Assembly: GCF_013402875.1 (NCBI RefSeq)
Contig: NZ_CP058579.1
Span: 1,488,001-1,552,000, forward strand
Source: Halorarum salinum
GTDB taxonomy: Archaea > Halobacteriota > Halobacteria > Halobacteriales > Haloferacaceae
Reading direction: 5' to 3'
Length of the DNA: 64,000 nt
A program made the position numbers and the translations under genes. Under the pieces are notes generated by a model. The model saw only the letters and a program-made list of their open reading frames with translations, did no database searches and was not told the origin of the DNA. Below are positions 42,433 through 51,929 of the stretch, in pieces (positions within the stretch are counted from its first letter, which is position 1; every line of letters starts with the position of its first letter).

Positions 42433-43290
42433 TCATCCGAACTTGCCGGTGATGTAGTCCTCGACGCGGTCGGACTCGGGGTTCTCGAAGATCTCGTTCG
42501 TGTCGTCGAACTCGACGAGTTCCCCGCCCGTGAGGAACACGGCGGTCTTGTCCGAGATGCGCGCCGCCTGCTGCATGTTGTGGGTCACGATGACGACCGT
42601 GTACTCCTCGGCGAGGTCCGCGATGAGGTCCTCGATCTTCGAGGTCGCCACCGGGTCCAGCGCAGACGCCGGCTCGTCCATCAGGATGACCTCCGGGTCG
42701 GCCGCGATGGCGCGGGCGATACAGAGCCGCTGTTGCTGGCCGCCCGAGAGATCCAGCCCGGACTCGTCGAGCTGGTCCTTCACCTCGTCCCAGAGCGCCG
42801 AGCGCCGCAGCGCCCGTTCGACCTGTTCGTCCAGGTCGTCCGTCCGGCCCTGAACCCGCAGGCCGTAGGCGACGTTGTCGTAGATGCTCTTGGGGAACGG
42901 GTTGGGTTGCTGGAACACCATCCCGATGCGCCGCCGCAGCGCCACCGGGTCGACGTCGTCGTCGTACACGTCCTTCCCGTTGAACAGCAGTTCCCCCTCG
43001 ACGCGGGCGGCGTCGATGAGGTCGTTCATCCGGTTGATACACCGCAGGAACGTCGACTTCCCGCAGCCCGACGGACCGATCATCGCCGTCACCTGCCGCT
43101 CGGGGATCTCCATCGAGACGTCGCGGATCGCCTGCGTGTCGTCGTACCAGACGTTCAGGTGTCGGCTCTCGATGACCGTCGGCGCCGTGCCGGACGCCGC
43201 CCCGTCCCGGGAGAGTCCGGCCTCGGCCGGGTCCGTCTCGATCAGTCGGTCGTCCGGTTCCACGTCCACGGTCGTCGTGTCGTCGTTCAT
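42433..43290 (-). CDS. pstB: Phosphate ABC transporter ATP-binding protein
   Basis: 285 aa ATPase of the Pst high-affinity phosphate importer. Walker [14 protein letters not shown]-loop [10 protein letters not shown], signature [14 protein letters not shown], Walker [13 protein letters not shown], and H-loop VTHNMQQAA. The first ~40 residues are an acidic haloarchaeal extension. Starts just after pstA, so it is part of pstSCAB. Confidence 0.96.
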   Translation of the reverse strand: MNDDTTTVDVEPDDRLIETDPAEAGLSRDGAASGTAPTVIESRHLNVWYDDTQAIRDVSMEIPERQVTAMIGPSGCGKSTFLRCINRMNDLIDAARVEGELLFNGKDVYDDDVDPVALRRRIGMVFQQPNPFPKSIYDNVAYGLRVQGRTDDLDEQVERALRRSALWDEVKDQLDESGLDLSGGQQQRLCIARAIAADPEVILMDEPASALDPVATSKIEDLIADLAEEYTVVIVTHNMQQAARISDKTAVFLTGGELVEFDDTNEIFENPESDRVEDYITGKFG

Positions 43291-43295
43291 GGTTC

Positions 43296-44903
43296 TCAGG
43301 AGCCTCTCTGGTAGTTGTTCCGCACGTAGATGGCGACCGAGTTGATCGACAGCAGGACGACCATCAGGGTCACCACGCCGGCCGCGACCACGCCCTCCCG
43401 GAACGCCTCCTGCGGGCGGAACGCCCAGCCGTAGATCTGCATCGGCATCGCCGTCGCCCGTCCGAACAGTTCCGTCGGCGGCGAGAACAGCGTCTGCGCC
43501 ACCCCGATGATGATGAGCGGCGCCGTCTCCCCGATGGCCCGCCCGAGCGCGAGGATGGAACCGGTCATGATGCCCGGGAGCGCCTCCGGGAGGACGACCG
43601 AGCGCACCGTCTGCCACCGCGTCGCGCCCATGCCGTAGGCGGCCTGTCGCTGGGAGTCCGGGACGGACCGTATCGCCTCCTGCGAGGAGATGATGACGAT
43701 GGGGAGGATGAGCAGAGACAGCGTCATGGCCGCGACGAGCACGATGCCGAATCCGAACCCGACGAGGTTCACGAAGATGCCCAGTCCCAGCAGGCCGTAC
43801 ACGACCGACGGGACGCCTGCCAGGTTCGAGATGTTCACCTGCACGACGCTCGTCGCTAGCCCGCCGTACCCCGACTGCGGGGCGTACTCCTCGAGGTACA
43901 CCGCACAGCCGACGCCGAAGACGAACGAGAGCACCGCCACGAGCGAGATGACGAACACAGAGCCGATGATGGCCGGATACAGCCCGGCCTCCTCGGCGAA
44001 CCGCGAGGGCGCGCTCGTGAGGAACTGCCCGTCGAGCCACGGCTCCGGTCCGACGATCCCGAGCGTCGTGACGAGAAGTTGGCCCAGGAGTAACCCAACG
44101 AGCACGACTACGGGGAACAGAAGTCCCCGTCGTGCGAGTGGGCGGTCGATCGCCGTCTCGGCGGCGTAGGAGGCGATGAGCGTCCCGGGTACGAGTACGA
44201 GGATGACGCCGACCGAAGGGCCGACTCCGGAGACGGACGCCAGGCCGAATCCGGCCGTGGCAGCCGCGACGAGCGTCCCGATCCCAACGAGCGCACCGGC
44301 TCTCGTTCCCGTGCGGTCACGCCAGCGGTAGCCGTAGTAGGCCGCAACGGGAACGCCGACCGTCCAGAGGTAGATGATGACGTCCGTCGGGTAGGTGTTG
44401 ATGGGGCCCTTGAGGACGTAGCCGACCGCCAGTCCGACAACGAGGACGGCCAGCGGAACCGGGAAGGAGAGGCGGTCGTCGTCGTTCGCGCTGCCGTAGA
44501 TGAGCACCGCGACGGCCGGCACGATCCCGAACGTGTACAGCAGCATCCACAGTTGGATGTCGGTGACGACGAACAGGACGACGAGCGCGAGCGCGAACTC
44601 CGTACCGCCGATCAGGCGGACGACGACGCCCTCGACGACGTCCGAGACGCCGGGCGTCCGGACGGCGTACCAGAGGAACCCGACCGCCGGACCGGCGACC
44701 GTGAGGAGGAAGACGAGGAACCACGTCGGCTCGGCCGCTCCGATCCCGAACGCGTCGCCCGAAACGTAACCGAGCAGTACCGCGAGCGTCACGATCCCGA
44801 CGAGCGAGGCGGCGAGCGTCACGTACTCGAAGGCGACGCTCTTCACCCGGCTGACGGAGCCGAAGTCGGTCGTCGCTGACGCCGTCGATTCGGCCGCCGT
44901 CAT
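43296..44903 (-). CDS. pstA: Phosphate ABC transporter permease PstA with long N-terminal membrane extension
   Basis: 535 aa, against about 280-300 in bacteria. The conserved permease is the C-terminal ~230 residues: [21 protein letters not shown], the EAA-like loop [23 protein letters not shown], and [16 protein letters not shown]. The N-terminal ~240 residues hold about seven extra hydrophobic helices with no recognised domain. The ATG overlaps the pstC stop (ATGA). The extension may be a haloarchaeal trait; its role is unknown. Confidence 0.93.
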   Translation of the reverse strand: MTAAESTASATTDFGSVSRVKSVAFEYVTLAASLVGIVTLAVLLGYVSGDAFGIGAAEPTWFLVFLLTVAGPAVGFLWYAVRTPGVSDVVEGVVVRLIGGTEFALALVVLFVVTDIQLWMLLYTFGIVPAVAVLIYGSANDDDRLSFPVPLAVLVVGLAVGYVLKGPINTYPTDVIIYLWTVGVPVAAYYGYRWRDRTGTRAGALVGIGTLVAAATAGFGLASVSGVGPSVGVILVLVPGTLIASYAAETAIDRPLARRGLLFPVVVLVGLLLGQLLVTTLGIVGPEPWLDGQFLTSAPSRFAEEAGLYPAIIGSVFVISLVAVLSFVFGVGCAVYLEEYAPQSGYGGLATSVVQVNISNLAGVPSVVYGLLGLGIFVNLVGFGFGIVLVAAMTLSLLILPIVIISSQEAIRSVPDSQRQAAYGMGATRWQTVRSVVLPEALPGIMTGSILALGRAIGETAPLIIIGVAQTLFSPPTELFGRATAMPMQIYGWAFRPQEAFREGVVAAGVVTLMVVLLSINSVAIYVRNNYQRGS

Positions 44904-45871
44904 CGGTACTCCTCCCGGTAGCGCCGGACGATCAGTTCGCTGACGACGTTCATGGCGAGCGTGATGACGAACAGGGTGATGCCGATGGCGAACAGTCCGT
45001 CGTACGCGAGTGAACCGCCGGTGATGTCGGAGTTCGCGAGCTGGACCATCGCCGAGGTCATCGGCTGGGCCGGCTTCAGAAACACGTCAGCGGGGTGGAT
45101 GTACGGGATCGAGAGCCCGAGAAGCTGGTCGTAGCGCACCGACGGGAGCCTGGCGTTCGATCCGCTGGCGACCACGACGATCATCGTCTCGCCGATGGCC
45201 CGCGAGAGCGCGAGGATGAACGACGAGACGATGCCCGAAATCGCCGCGGGGACGACGATGCCGGTCGACACCTCGAACTTCGTCGCTCCGAGCCCGTAGC
45301 CGGCCTGCCGGAGCGAGTCCGGCACCGCGTTCATCGCGTCCTCGCTGATCGAGGCGACCATCGGGATGATCATGATGCCGACCATCAGCGACGCCGAGAG
45401 GACGTTGAACGTCGAGATGGACGGGAACAGCGTCGCCCTGAGGAACGGCGTGAGGTAGACGAGCGCGAGGATGCCGTACACGATCGTCGGCACGCCCGCG
45501 AGGATCTCGAGGGCGGGCTTCAGGTAGCTCCGGACCCGGGGGCTCGCGTACTCGCTGAGATAGATCGCGGTGAGGACGCCGATGGGTAACGCGACGGCCG
45601 CCGCCGTGATCGTCACGACGAGCGTGCCGAACACGAGCGGGAGGACCCCGAACGTGACCGGCTGAATGGCGGGACTCCAGTTCGTGCCGGCGAGGAATCG
45701 AAACACCGAGTAGTCGGTGAAGAACCCGACGGCATCGATGACGAGCGCGAAGAGGATCCCGACCGTCGTCAGGACGGAGACGGTCGCACACAGCAGGAAA
45801 AGGAGTTGGTACGCACGCTCGCGGAACGAGCGCGTGCCGTTTCCGACCAGGTCCGGCGAATCAACGCTCAT
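44900..45871 (-). CDS. pstC: Phosphate ABC transporter permease PstC
   Basis: 323 aa from MSVDSPDLVGNG. Six predicted helices; VPTIVYGILALVYLTPFL, the cytoplasmic EAA-type loop GYGLGATKFEVSTGIVVPAAISG, and ALSRAIGETMIVVVA identify the PstC permease. Second gene of pstSCAB, about 120 nt after pstS and overlapping pstA. An in-frame ATG 6 codons upstream exists; the chosen one fits better with the polar N-terminus. Confidence 0.94.
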   Translation of the reverse strand: MSVDSPDLVGNGTRSFRERAYQLLFLLCATVSVLTTVGILFALVIDAVGFFTDYSVFRFLAGTNWSPAIQPVTFGVLPLVFGTLVVTITAAAVALPIGVLTAIYLSEYASPRVRSYLKPALEILAGVPTIVYGILALVYLTPFLRATLFPSISTFNVLSASLMVGIMIIPMVASISEDAMNAVPDSLRQAGYGLGATKFEVSTGIVVPAAISGIVSSFILALSRAIGETMIVVVASGSNARLPSVRYDQLLGLSIPYIHPADVFLKPAQPMTSAMVQLANSDITGGSLAYDGLFAIGITLFVITLAMNVVSELIVRRYREEYR

Positions 45872-45990
45872 TAGTCTGTTTCGGACCAATCTGTCCCGTG
45901 AGGCGGTTCATCGTGCGGTGTTGTGGGTGGAGGGGGGAAAAACGGCGTGGATTCCCGTCTTGCCCGTACGGCTACCATCGATTCGGACGT

Positions 45991-47013
45991 TCACGCGTTG
46001 TCGATGAAGGAGTTGAGCTCGTCGAGTTCCTTCTGCATGTCCTCCTGGGTATTGGGGACGTAGCCGATCTGGTCGGAGATGAGCTCCTGGTTCGCGCTCT
46101 GCTCGACGAAGTACCGCGCGAACTCGGCCTTGTGCTCCTCTTGCATCGACTCCTGGGACGCGTAGGTGAACAACGGGCGGGAGAGCGGCGTGTACTTCCC
46201 GGCCTTCGCGTTCTCAAGCGTCGGCTCGACGGGCCCGTCGCCGTCGTCGATGGCGACCCCTTTCACCTTCTCCTTGTTGCCCTGGTAGTACGCGAAGCCG
46301 AAGTAGCCGATCGCGAACTCGCTTCCCGCCACGCCCTGGACGATGGTGTTGTCGTCCTCGGTGGCCTGGTAGTCCTGGGTGTGCGCGCCGCTCTCGCCGA
46401 CGATGGTCTCGGTGAAGTAGTCGAACGTTCCCGAGGTCTCGGCGGCGCCGAACCGTTCGATGGTCTCGTCGGGCCACTCGCTCCGGACGTCGCTCCACGT
46501 CTGATCGTTGCCGGCATCCGGGCCCCAGATCCGAGCGAGTTCGTCGACCGTCATCGAGTCCACGAAATCAGCTTCGTTGTTGACGACGACCGTCAGCGCG
46601 TCGGTAGCCACGTTGATTTCCTGCCAGGACACGTCGTTCCCCTCGCACTGCTGCTTCTCCTCCTCCTTGATGGGACGCGACGCGTTGTTGAAGTCCGTCT
46701 TGCCGTCGCAGAAGAAGTTCGCGAAGCCGCCGCCCGAGCCGGTCGACTGTACCGAGACGTTCACGTCGGAATGCTCCTTCTGGAACTCCTCGGCGACCGC
46801 GCTCGCGATGGGGAAGACCGTCGAGGAGCCGGCGATCGAGATCTCGCCCGACAGGTTCTGACCGCCCGACCCTCCGTTCGAACCGCCGGAGCCGTCGGAC
46901 CCGCCTGGGTTCTCCTCGCTAGTACAACCCGCGATGCCTGCGACGCCAGCCGCCCCGGTCACGGCGAGGAACTTCCGCCGCGAGAGGCCGCTGAGTCCTT
47001 GGTTGTCGGCCAT
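45991..47013 (-). CDS. pstS: Phosphate-binding lipoprotein PstS
   Basis: 340 aa. Twin-arginine signal SRRKFLAVTGAAGVAGIAGC with a lipobox Cys near residue 30, so it is Tat-exported and lipid-anchored; then a Ser/Gly/Asn linker and the PBP fold with ISIAGSSTVFPIASAV, STGSGGGF, ASRPIKEEE and GAAETSGTFDYFTE phosphate-contact segments. ATATTTATG centred near -28 from the ATG at 47013 indicates a strong leaderless promoter. Confidence 0.95.
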   Translation of the reverse strand: MADNQGLSGLSRRKFLAVTGAAGVAGIAGCTSEENPGGSDGSGGSNGGSGGQNLSGEISIAGSSTVFPIASAVAEEFQKEHSDVNVSVQSTGSGGGFANFFCDGKTDFNNASRPIKEEEKQQCEGNDVSWQEINVATDALTVVVNNEADFVDSMTVDELARIWGPDAGNDQTWSDVRSEWPDETIERFGAAETSGTFDYFTETIVGESGAHTQDYQATEDDNTIVQGVAGSEFAIGYFGFAYYQGNKEKVKGVAIDDGDGPVEPTLENAKAGKYTPLSRPLFTYASQESMQEEHKAEFARYFVEQSANQELISDQIGYVPNTQEDMQKELDELNSFIDNA

Positions 47014-47016
47014 CAA

Positions 47017-47286
47017 CCGAATGGAGCCGACTTGAACATAAATATCCTACTATGTCATCTATATATCGAAGGGGAGGGAACAAGTGACACGGACGCCGTG
47101 CCCGCCGGTTCGATTCGGTATCCGCCACTCGAGGTCAGCGTCGTCCACTTGCGCTCGAACCTACCGCTCTCGACCGGTGAGGTACGTCCGGACGAAGCGA
47201 CACGTACGCGCGGTCCCCGACGATGGCTCGTCCGCCGACCCGGAAATATATAGAATTCCGATAAAGTTATGCCGGGACCGCCGACT
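47017..47286. promoter_or_regulatory. AT-rich divergent pstS / AbrB-PhoU promoter region
   Basis: Contains the pstS TATA (47037-47046), upstream AT-rich CTATATATCG (47059-47068) at about -50 of pstS, and on the other side AAATATATAGAATTCC (47244-47259) and GATAAAG (47260-47266) for the divergent gene. The AT-rich patches stand out sharply from the ~66% GC background and are the likely phosphate-response elements. Confidence 0.6.
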
Positions 47287-48309
47287 ATGGAGAACATGGT
47301 CGAAACGCGGAAGGTGCAGGTGACTGGCGGGTCCACCTACACCGTCTCCATCCCGAAGGACTGGGCGACCGAGAACGGCGTCAGCGCCGGGAGCACCGTG
47401 GAGTTCTACCCGGAGGACGACTCGCTGTTTCTCACGCCCCGGACCGACGAGGAGCGGACCGAGGGGACGCTCGACATCGGCGACCTGTCGGGCGAGGAAC
47501 TCACGCGCGCGGTGATGACCATGTACGTCTCGGGGTTCGACGTCATCGCGCTCGAGTCGACCCGCATCTCGAACGACCAGCGGCGGACCATCCGCGACTC
47601 CACCCAGAGCCTCGTCGGCCTCGAGGTGTTAGAGGAGACGCGCGACCGCGTCGTCGTCCGCGACCTGCTCGACTCCTCGGAGCTGTCGATCCACAACGCA
47701 GTCACGCGGATGCGGCTCATCGCGCTCTCGATGCTGGAGGACGCGGTGGCCGCCCTCGCCGACGGCGACGAGGACATGGCGAAGGACGTCATCCAGCGCG
47801 ACGACGACGTCGACCGCCTCCACATGGTCGTCTCGCGCATCTTCCGGGCGACGCTTCGGACGCCGAAGGCCGCCGACGAACTCGGCGTCGGCCGCGAGAC
47901 CTGCTTCGACTACCACGCCAGCGCCCGCCAGCTAGAGCGGGTGGGCGACCACGCGACGAAGATCGCCCACATCACGCTCCAGCTCCAGGAGGGGAACGGG
48001 GAGGCGATCCCGTCCGAGGTCATCGAGGCCATCGAGGAGATCGAGGCGGAGGCCCGGACCGTCGTCGATCGCGCGATGGACGCCCTGTTCGCCGAGGAGA
48101 ACGCCGAGGCGACCGAACTCGCGAACGACGCGCGGGCGTCGGTGCTCGAGATCGACGAGCGGGCCCGGGGGATCGACGAACTCCTGCGCGACCAGGAGCC
48201 CGCGCGGGCGCAGTTGCTGGGGCTGATCGTCGACTCGGTGTCGCGCTCGGCCGACTACGGCGGAAACATCGCCGAGACGGCGCTCCAGAAGGCCGCCCCG
48301 ACGCCGTAG
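47287..48309 (+). CDS. Phosphate uptake regulator: AbrB-type DNA-binding domain fused to PhoU
   Basis: 340 aa. Residues ~5-50 are an AbrB/SpoVT swapped-hairpin domain (VETRKVQVTGGSTYTVSIPK, GVSAGSTVEFYPEDD), followed by a PhoU-like helical domain with two repeats (LHMVVSRIFRATLR, RQLERVGDHATKIAH). Such fusions link PhoU sensing directly to DNA binding; the gene is divergent from pstS with a shared control region, so it is the prime candidate regulator of this locus. ATG 47287 or 47296. Confidence 0.9.
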   Translation: MENMVETRKVQVTGGSTYTVSIPKDWATENGVSAGSTVEFYPEDDSLFLTPRTDEERTEGTLDIGDLSGEELTRAVMTMYVSGFDVIALESTRISNDQRRTIRDSTQSLVGLEVLEETRDRVVVRDLLDSSELSIHNAVTRMRLIALSMLEDAVAALADGDEDMAKDVIQRDDDVDRLHMVVSRIFRATLRTPKAADELGVGRETCFDYHASARQLERVGDHATKIAHITLQLQEGNGEAIPSEVIEAIEEIEAEARTVVDRAMDALFAEENAEATELANDARASVLEIDERARGIDELLRDQEPARAQLLGLIVDSVSRSADYGGNIAETALQKAAPTP

Positions 48310-48417
48310 GGGTCCGCCCCCGACGAGCCCCCACTGACCGACCGCGCGACCGTCCGGGACGACGGCAGGGACCGCCGAATGCCGGGACTCTTTGCCGCGC
48401 GACCGGCTACATCGACC

Positions 48418-49656
48418 ATGGCCGACAGTTTCCACGACACCGGGGGCCTGGTGGCGGCCCTCGAGGACGCCCCGTTCGACCGTCCGCCCGCGCTCGTCGC
48501 GAACGCGCACGTGACCGGCGTGAGCGTCGCCCGCGCGCTCGACGCCCACGGGGTGCCCGTCGTCGCGCTCGACCGAACCGACACCGGGGTCGCGTGGCCC
48601 TCGGACGCGATCGACTACGCCGGCGAGGTGACCTACCCGCTCGACGACGAGGACGGCTTCCGCGAGGACGTGGAGCGCATCGTCGAGGCGGCCGGGACGG
48701 AGTGCGTCGCGTTCGCCTGCATGGACGACTGGGTCCGCGGGTTCGCGCGAACCGAGCCCGACGGCGTCCGCCTGCCGTTCTCGGACCTCGAGGGCATCGA
48801 ACGCGTGCTCGACAAGGACGACCTCTACCGGCTCGCCGAGGAGCTGGACGTCCCGTACCCCGAGACGTACCGGCTCTCGGAGACGCCCGCAGACGAGGTG
48901 ATCGAGGCGCTGGGCTTCCCGCTCGTGATCAAACCCGCACACAAGCGGAAGTTCGAGGAGGCGTTCGGCACGAACGTGATCGAGGTCGACTCGCGCGAGG
49001 CGTTCGACGAGACGGTCGCCGCCGCGGAGGCGGCGGACGCGACGGTCCTGATCCAGGAGAAGGTGAACGTGGAGGTCGGCGCCGACACCTCGCTGGCCTC
49101 CTACGTCCCGCCGTCCGGCGTGGACGACGCCGTCGCGGTCGTCGGCAACGCCGCGGTCCGGTTCCCCCGGCAGTTCGGCACCTCCTGTCTCGTGGAGACC
49201 GTCGACCGGCCGGCGATCGCCGAACGCGCGCTCTCGGTGCTCGAGGAGACCGGCTACCACGGCATCAGCGAGTCGGAGTTCGTCTACGACGCCGACCGCG
49301 AGGAGCACGTCCTGCTCGACGTCAACACGCGGCCGTGGAAGTGGATCTCCATGCCGGTTCGGGCGGGCGCGAACCTCCCGATGGCCGCCTACGCGGCCGT
49401 CACCGACGCCGAGTACGAGGTCGACGAGGTGGGCGAGGCGCGGTGGGTGTACCTCCGGGACTACCTGGAACTGTGCGCGACCGACGAGGCGTTCTGGGAC
49501 GTGCTCTCCGCTGCGGACTGGGCGAGTCTCGTCTCGGGCACCTTCGAGGACTCGGGGGACCTGACGACGGGCGTGTACCGTCCGTCCGACCCCGAGCCGA
49601 CCGCACAGCTTCTGGGGACGGAGTTCACCGACCGCGAGTACTACTGCTCCTGTTAG
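48418..49656 (+). CDS. ATP-grasp carboxylate-amine ligase-like enzyme
   Basis: 412 aa. An N-terminal Rossmann-like segment (PALVANAHVTGVSVARALDA), then an ATP-grasp core: VLDKDDLYRLAEELDVPYPET, FPLVIKPAHKRKFEEAFG (Lys of the ATP site), VLIQEKVN and the metal-binding LLDVNTRPWKW with Asp/Asn. It would form an amide or peptide bond from an acyl phosphate; the substrate is unknown. ATG 48418 is preceded by CTCTTTGCC at -27. Confidence 0.85.
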   Translation: MADSFHDTGGLVAALEDAPFDRPPALVANAHVTGVSVARALDAHGVPVVALDRTDTGVAWPSDAIDYAGEVTYPLDDEDGFREDVERIVEAAGTECVAFACMDDWVRGFARTEPDGVRLPFSDLEGIERVLDKDDLYRLAEELDVPYPETYRLSETPADEVIEALGFPLVIKPAHKRKFEEAFGTNVIEVDSREAFDETVAAAEAADATVLIQEKVNVEVGADTSLASYVPPSGVDDAVAVVGNAAVRFPRQFGTSCLVETVDRPAIAERALSVLEETGYHGISESEFVYDADREEHVLLDVNTRPWKWISMPVRAGANLPMAAYAAVTDAEYEVDEVGEARWVYLRDYLELCATDEAFWDVLSAADWASLVSGTFEDSGDLTTGVYRPSDPEPTAQLLGTEFTDREYYCSC

Positions 49657-49843
49657 GCCCCGTCCGCCGGGACCCGGCGCCCGCCGACCCCCCGCCGACC
49701 GTTCGGTCGCGACCGGGCGGAGTTGCGACCGGATGGAAACCCGATGACGACCGTCCGCCCGACGCTCGGGAGCCGAACGGCGACCGCCTGTTTTGAAATG
49801 AAAGCCGAATCGTTACCGGACTCCGTGCCCTCCCTCCGATGCC

Positions 49844-50269
49844 ATGCCCGTTGGACACCTCGGACCGGAGGACGTGGCGACCGTCGAACCGGACGCACAG
49901 GTGAGCGAGGCCGTGGACCGGCTCGAATCCGAGAGCGTCGGCGCGGTCGTCGTCGCCGACGGCGACGAACCGATCGGCGTCGTCACCGACCGGGACGTGG
50001 CGCTGGCGGTCGGCGGGGACGAACCGGTCGGGACCGAGCCGGTGCGGTCGGTCATGAGCGAGGACCCGGTGACCCTCCACGAGGACGAGGAGGCGATGGA
50101 GCTCTCCCGGACGATCGACGAACACGACGTCCGGCGGGTCCCGATCGTCGACGACGACGGCGAACTGACCGGGATCGCGACCGCGGACGACCTCGTCGGG
50201 ACGGTCGGCGAACAGCTCGATCGCGTCGCCAACACCATCGAGGCCCAGTCGCCGGAGTACAGCCCCTGA
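49844..50269 (+). CDS. CBS-domain pair protein
   Basis: 141 aa, two CBS motifs: VEPDAQVSEAVDRLESESVGAVVV...IGVVTDRDVALA and VTLHEDEEAMELSRTIDEHDVRRVPIVDDDGELTGIATADDL. One Bateman module, probably binding an adenine nucleotide. Stand-alone members are usually regulatory subunits with unknown partners. Confidence 0.9.
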   Translation: MPVGHLGPEDVATVEPDAQVSEAVDRLESESVGAVVVADGDEPIGVVTDRDVALAVGGDEPVGTEPVRSVMSEDPVTLHEDEEAMELSRTIDEHDVRRVPIVDDDGELTGIATADDLVGTVGEQLDRVANTIEAQSPEYSP

Positions 50270-50396
50270 CCAGGCGGTCCGCCGGCTCCGATCGCGGCAC
50301 GCGTTCGTCGACGTGACGGGGCCGGCTCCCGCATCCCGAGCGGGCGAACGCGCCGACGTCCCCGGTTTTCCGACCGTACCGCACCGCCCGGACCCC

Positions 50397-51287
50397 TCAG
50401 AGCAGCCGCAGCGTCGCGGTCCAGAAGTCCTCGAACGCGGCCTCCAGCGCCTCCTCGGGGTCGCCGGTCGCGTCGCTGCCGGCGGTCCGGTCGGCGTGTT
50501 CGCGGACCTCGGTCAGGACGGTGCGCTCGCCGACCAGGACCACCCTGTCGGCGTCCACGTCGGACAGCCGCTCCCGACAGCGGTCGAGGTGCTCGTCGAT
50601 CTGCTCGTCGCGGATACGCTCGAAGCGCGCCTGCGAGTAGCCGCCCTTGTCGTGCTCGCTCATCACGTCGGTCGTGAAACCCGCGTAGTCGACGCGCTCG
50701 CCGCCCTCGTACGTGCCGAGCGCGAACGTGTCCGACCGGACCAGCCCGAACGCCAGCCGGCCGGTCGGGCGGAACCAGGACCCCTCGACGCGGAACCGGT
50801 CGTCCCACTCGCAGAACGGTTCGGGCGGGAGCGGCGGGTCGAGCGCGCAGGAGACGACGCCGGCGTCGTCGCGGTAGACGAGCGTCGGCGCCGCCCTGCG
50901 GACGAGCGGCGCGCGGTCGCCCAGCCGCTCCCGGACCGCCTCCGGGACGTCCCCGTCGGTCACCATCGCCGAGAGGGCGCCCTCCGTGCCGGCCTCGACG
51001 CTCCGGAGCCGGGAGAGCACCGAATCGAGCCGTCCGCGCCGGAGCGTCTCGGTCCCGCGGAACTCCGCGGCGGCCTCCTCGTCCTCCGCCCGGTCGACCC
51101 GGTCCGTCAGCTCCTCGATGCGGTGTTCGAGTTCGTTGACGCGCTCCTCGGCATCCTGCCGCCTGCGGGCGGCCTCGCGGCGGCGCTCCTCCTCCGCGTC
51201 GAGTCGCGCGCGCAGCGAGTCGCGCTCCTCCTCCAGGTCCTCGATGCGGGACTTCAGCCCGTCGCGCATGAGGAGTCGGTCGAGCAT
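50397..51287 (-). CDS. Vms1/ANKZF1-like (VLRF1) release-factor-fold protein with N-terminal coiled coil
   Basis: 296 aa. Residues ~10-75 are a heptad-rich coiled coil. The C-terminal half has LAFGLVRSDTFALGTYEG and then HDKGGYSQARFERIRDEQI, which matches the conserved Gly-Gly-x-x-Q loop and following basic helix of the Vms1/ANKZF1 class of eRF1-like domains, which release nascent chains from stalled 60S peptidyl-tRNA in eukaryotes. Also ADRVVLVGERTVLTEV. The Gln is present, so peptidyl-tRNA hydrolase activity is plausible. Function in archaea is inferred. Confidence 0.78.
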   Translation of the reverse strand: MLDRLLMRDGLKSRIEDLEEERDSLRARLDAEEERRREAARRRQDAEERVNELEHRIEELTDRVDRAEDEEAAAEFRGTETLRRGRLDSVLSRLRSVEAGTEGALSAMVTDGDVPEAVRERLGDRAPLVRRAAPTLVYRDDAGVVSCALDPPLPPEPFCEWDDRFRVEGSWFRPTGRLAFGLVRSDTFALGTYEGGERVDYAGFTTDVMSEHDKGGYSQARFERIRDEQIDEHLDRCRERLSDVDADRVVLVGERTVLTEVREHADRTAGSDATGDPEEALEAAFEDFWTATLRLL

Positions 51288-51299
51288 ACCCCGACCCGC

Positions 51300-51826
51300 G
51301 GACCGGTTCGGGAAAAAGCTGCCCTCACGGGCCGAGGGAGGTGGGTCGACGGGGCGCTCTCGCGCCGGGGCCCGCTCGGCGGCGCGGACGGCCTCGATCC
51401 CGAGTTCGGCGACGTCCGGGTCGCCCTCGGGCAGGTCCTCGGGCGTGTACCGGCTCCACGAGTCCGCCCCCCCTCGCCGTCGGCCGGGTCGATCTCCCGG
51501 CTCGCCGCGGTCGCGGAGAAAATCTGATCGACGTGCTGGTGCCCGACGGTTCCGTCCTCGTGCACGTTGACGTCGTACAGGAGCGGTGACACGGCCGAGG
51601 AAGCGCCCGGCCGGCCGGACCCGGGTTCCTCCGGGGGGACGCCAGCAGCGTCGCTTCGAGTCCGAGTTCCTCCCGGACTCGCGCAGCCCGGCCTCGTGCG
51701 GGAGTTCGCCCCGGTCGACGTGACCGCCGGGCGGACGGTGACGTCGTGGCGCTCGTGTTCGTGGAGGGCGGTCGCGCCGTCGTCGACGACGTCGACGGTC
51801 GCGGTGAGGTGTCGGGTCGTCTCCAT
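51300..51826 (-). pseudogene. NUDIX hydrolase gene broken by several frameshifts
   Basis: The minus strand from ATG 51826 encodes METTRHLTATVDVVDDGATALHEHERH, then shifts frame to PPGGHVDRGELPHEAGLRE, shifts again for REELGLEATLLA, again for PLLYDVNVHEDGTVGHQHVD and finally ADSWSRYTPEDLPEGDPD. Together these rebuild a NUDIX box (G-x5-E-x7-RE-x-x-EE-x-G-x) in the right order. At least two shifts fall at runs of C or G (C6 near 51640, G7 near 51467). Either a decayed gene or indel errors in homopolymers. No intact start-to-stop frame covers it. Confidence 0.75.
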
Positions 51827-51929
51827 GCCGGCGGGACGGGTCCCCCCCGACTTGGTTGCTCGCCGTCCACGGTGGAACTGAAACCCCCGACGTCGGGCGC
51901 TCCGGCGGGGGGCTTCCGACTCGTGGAGC

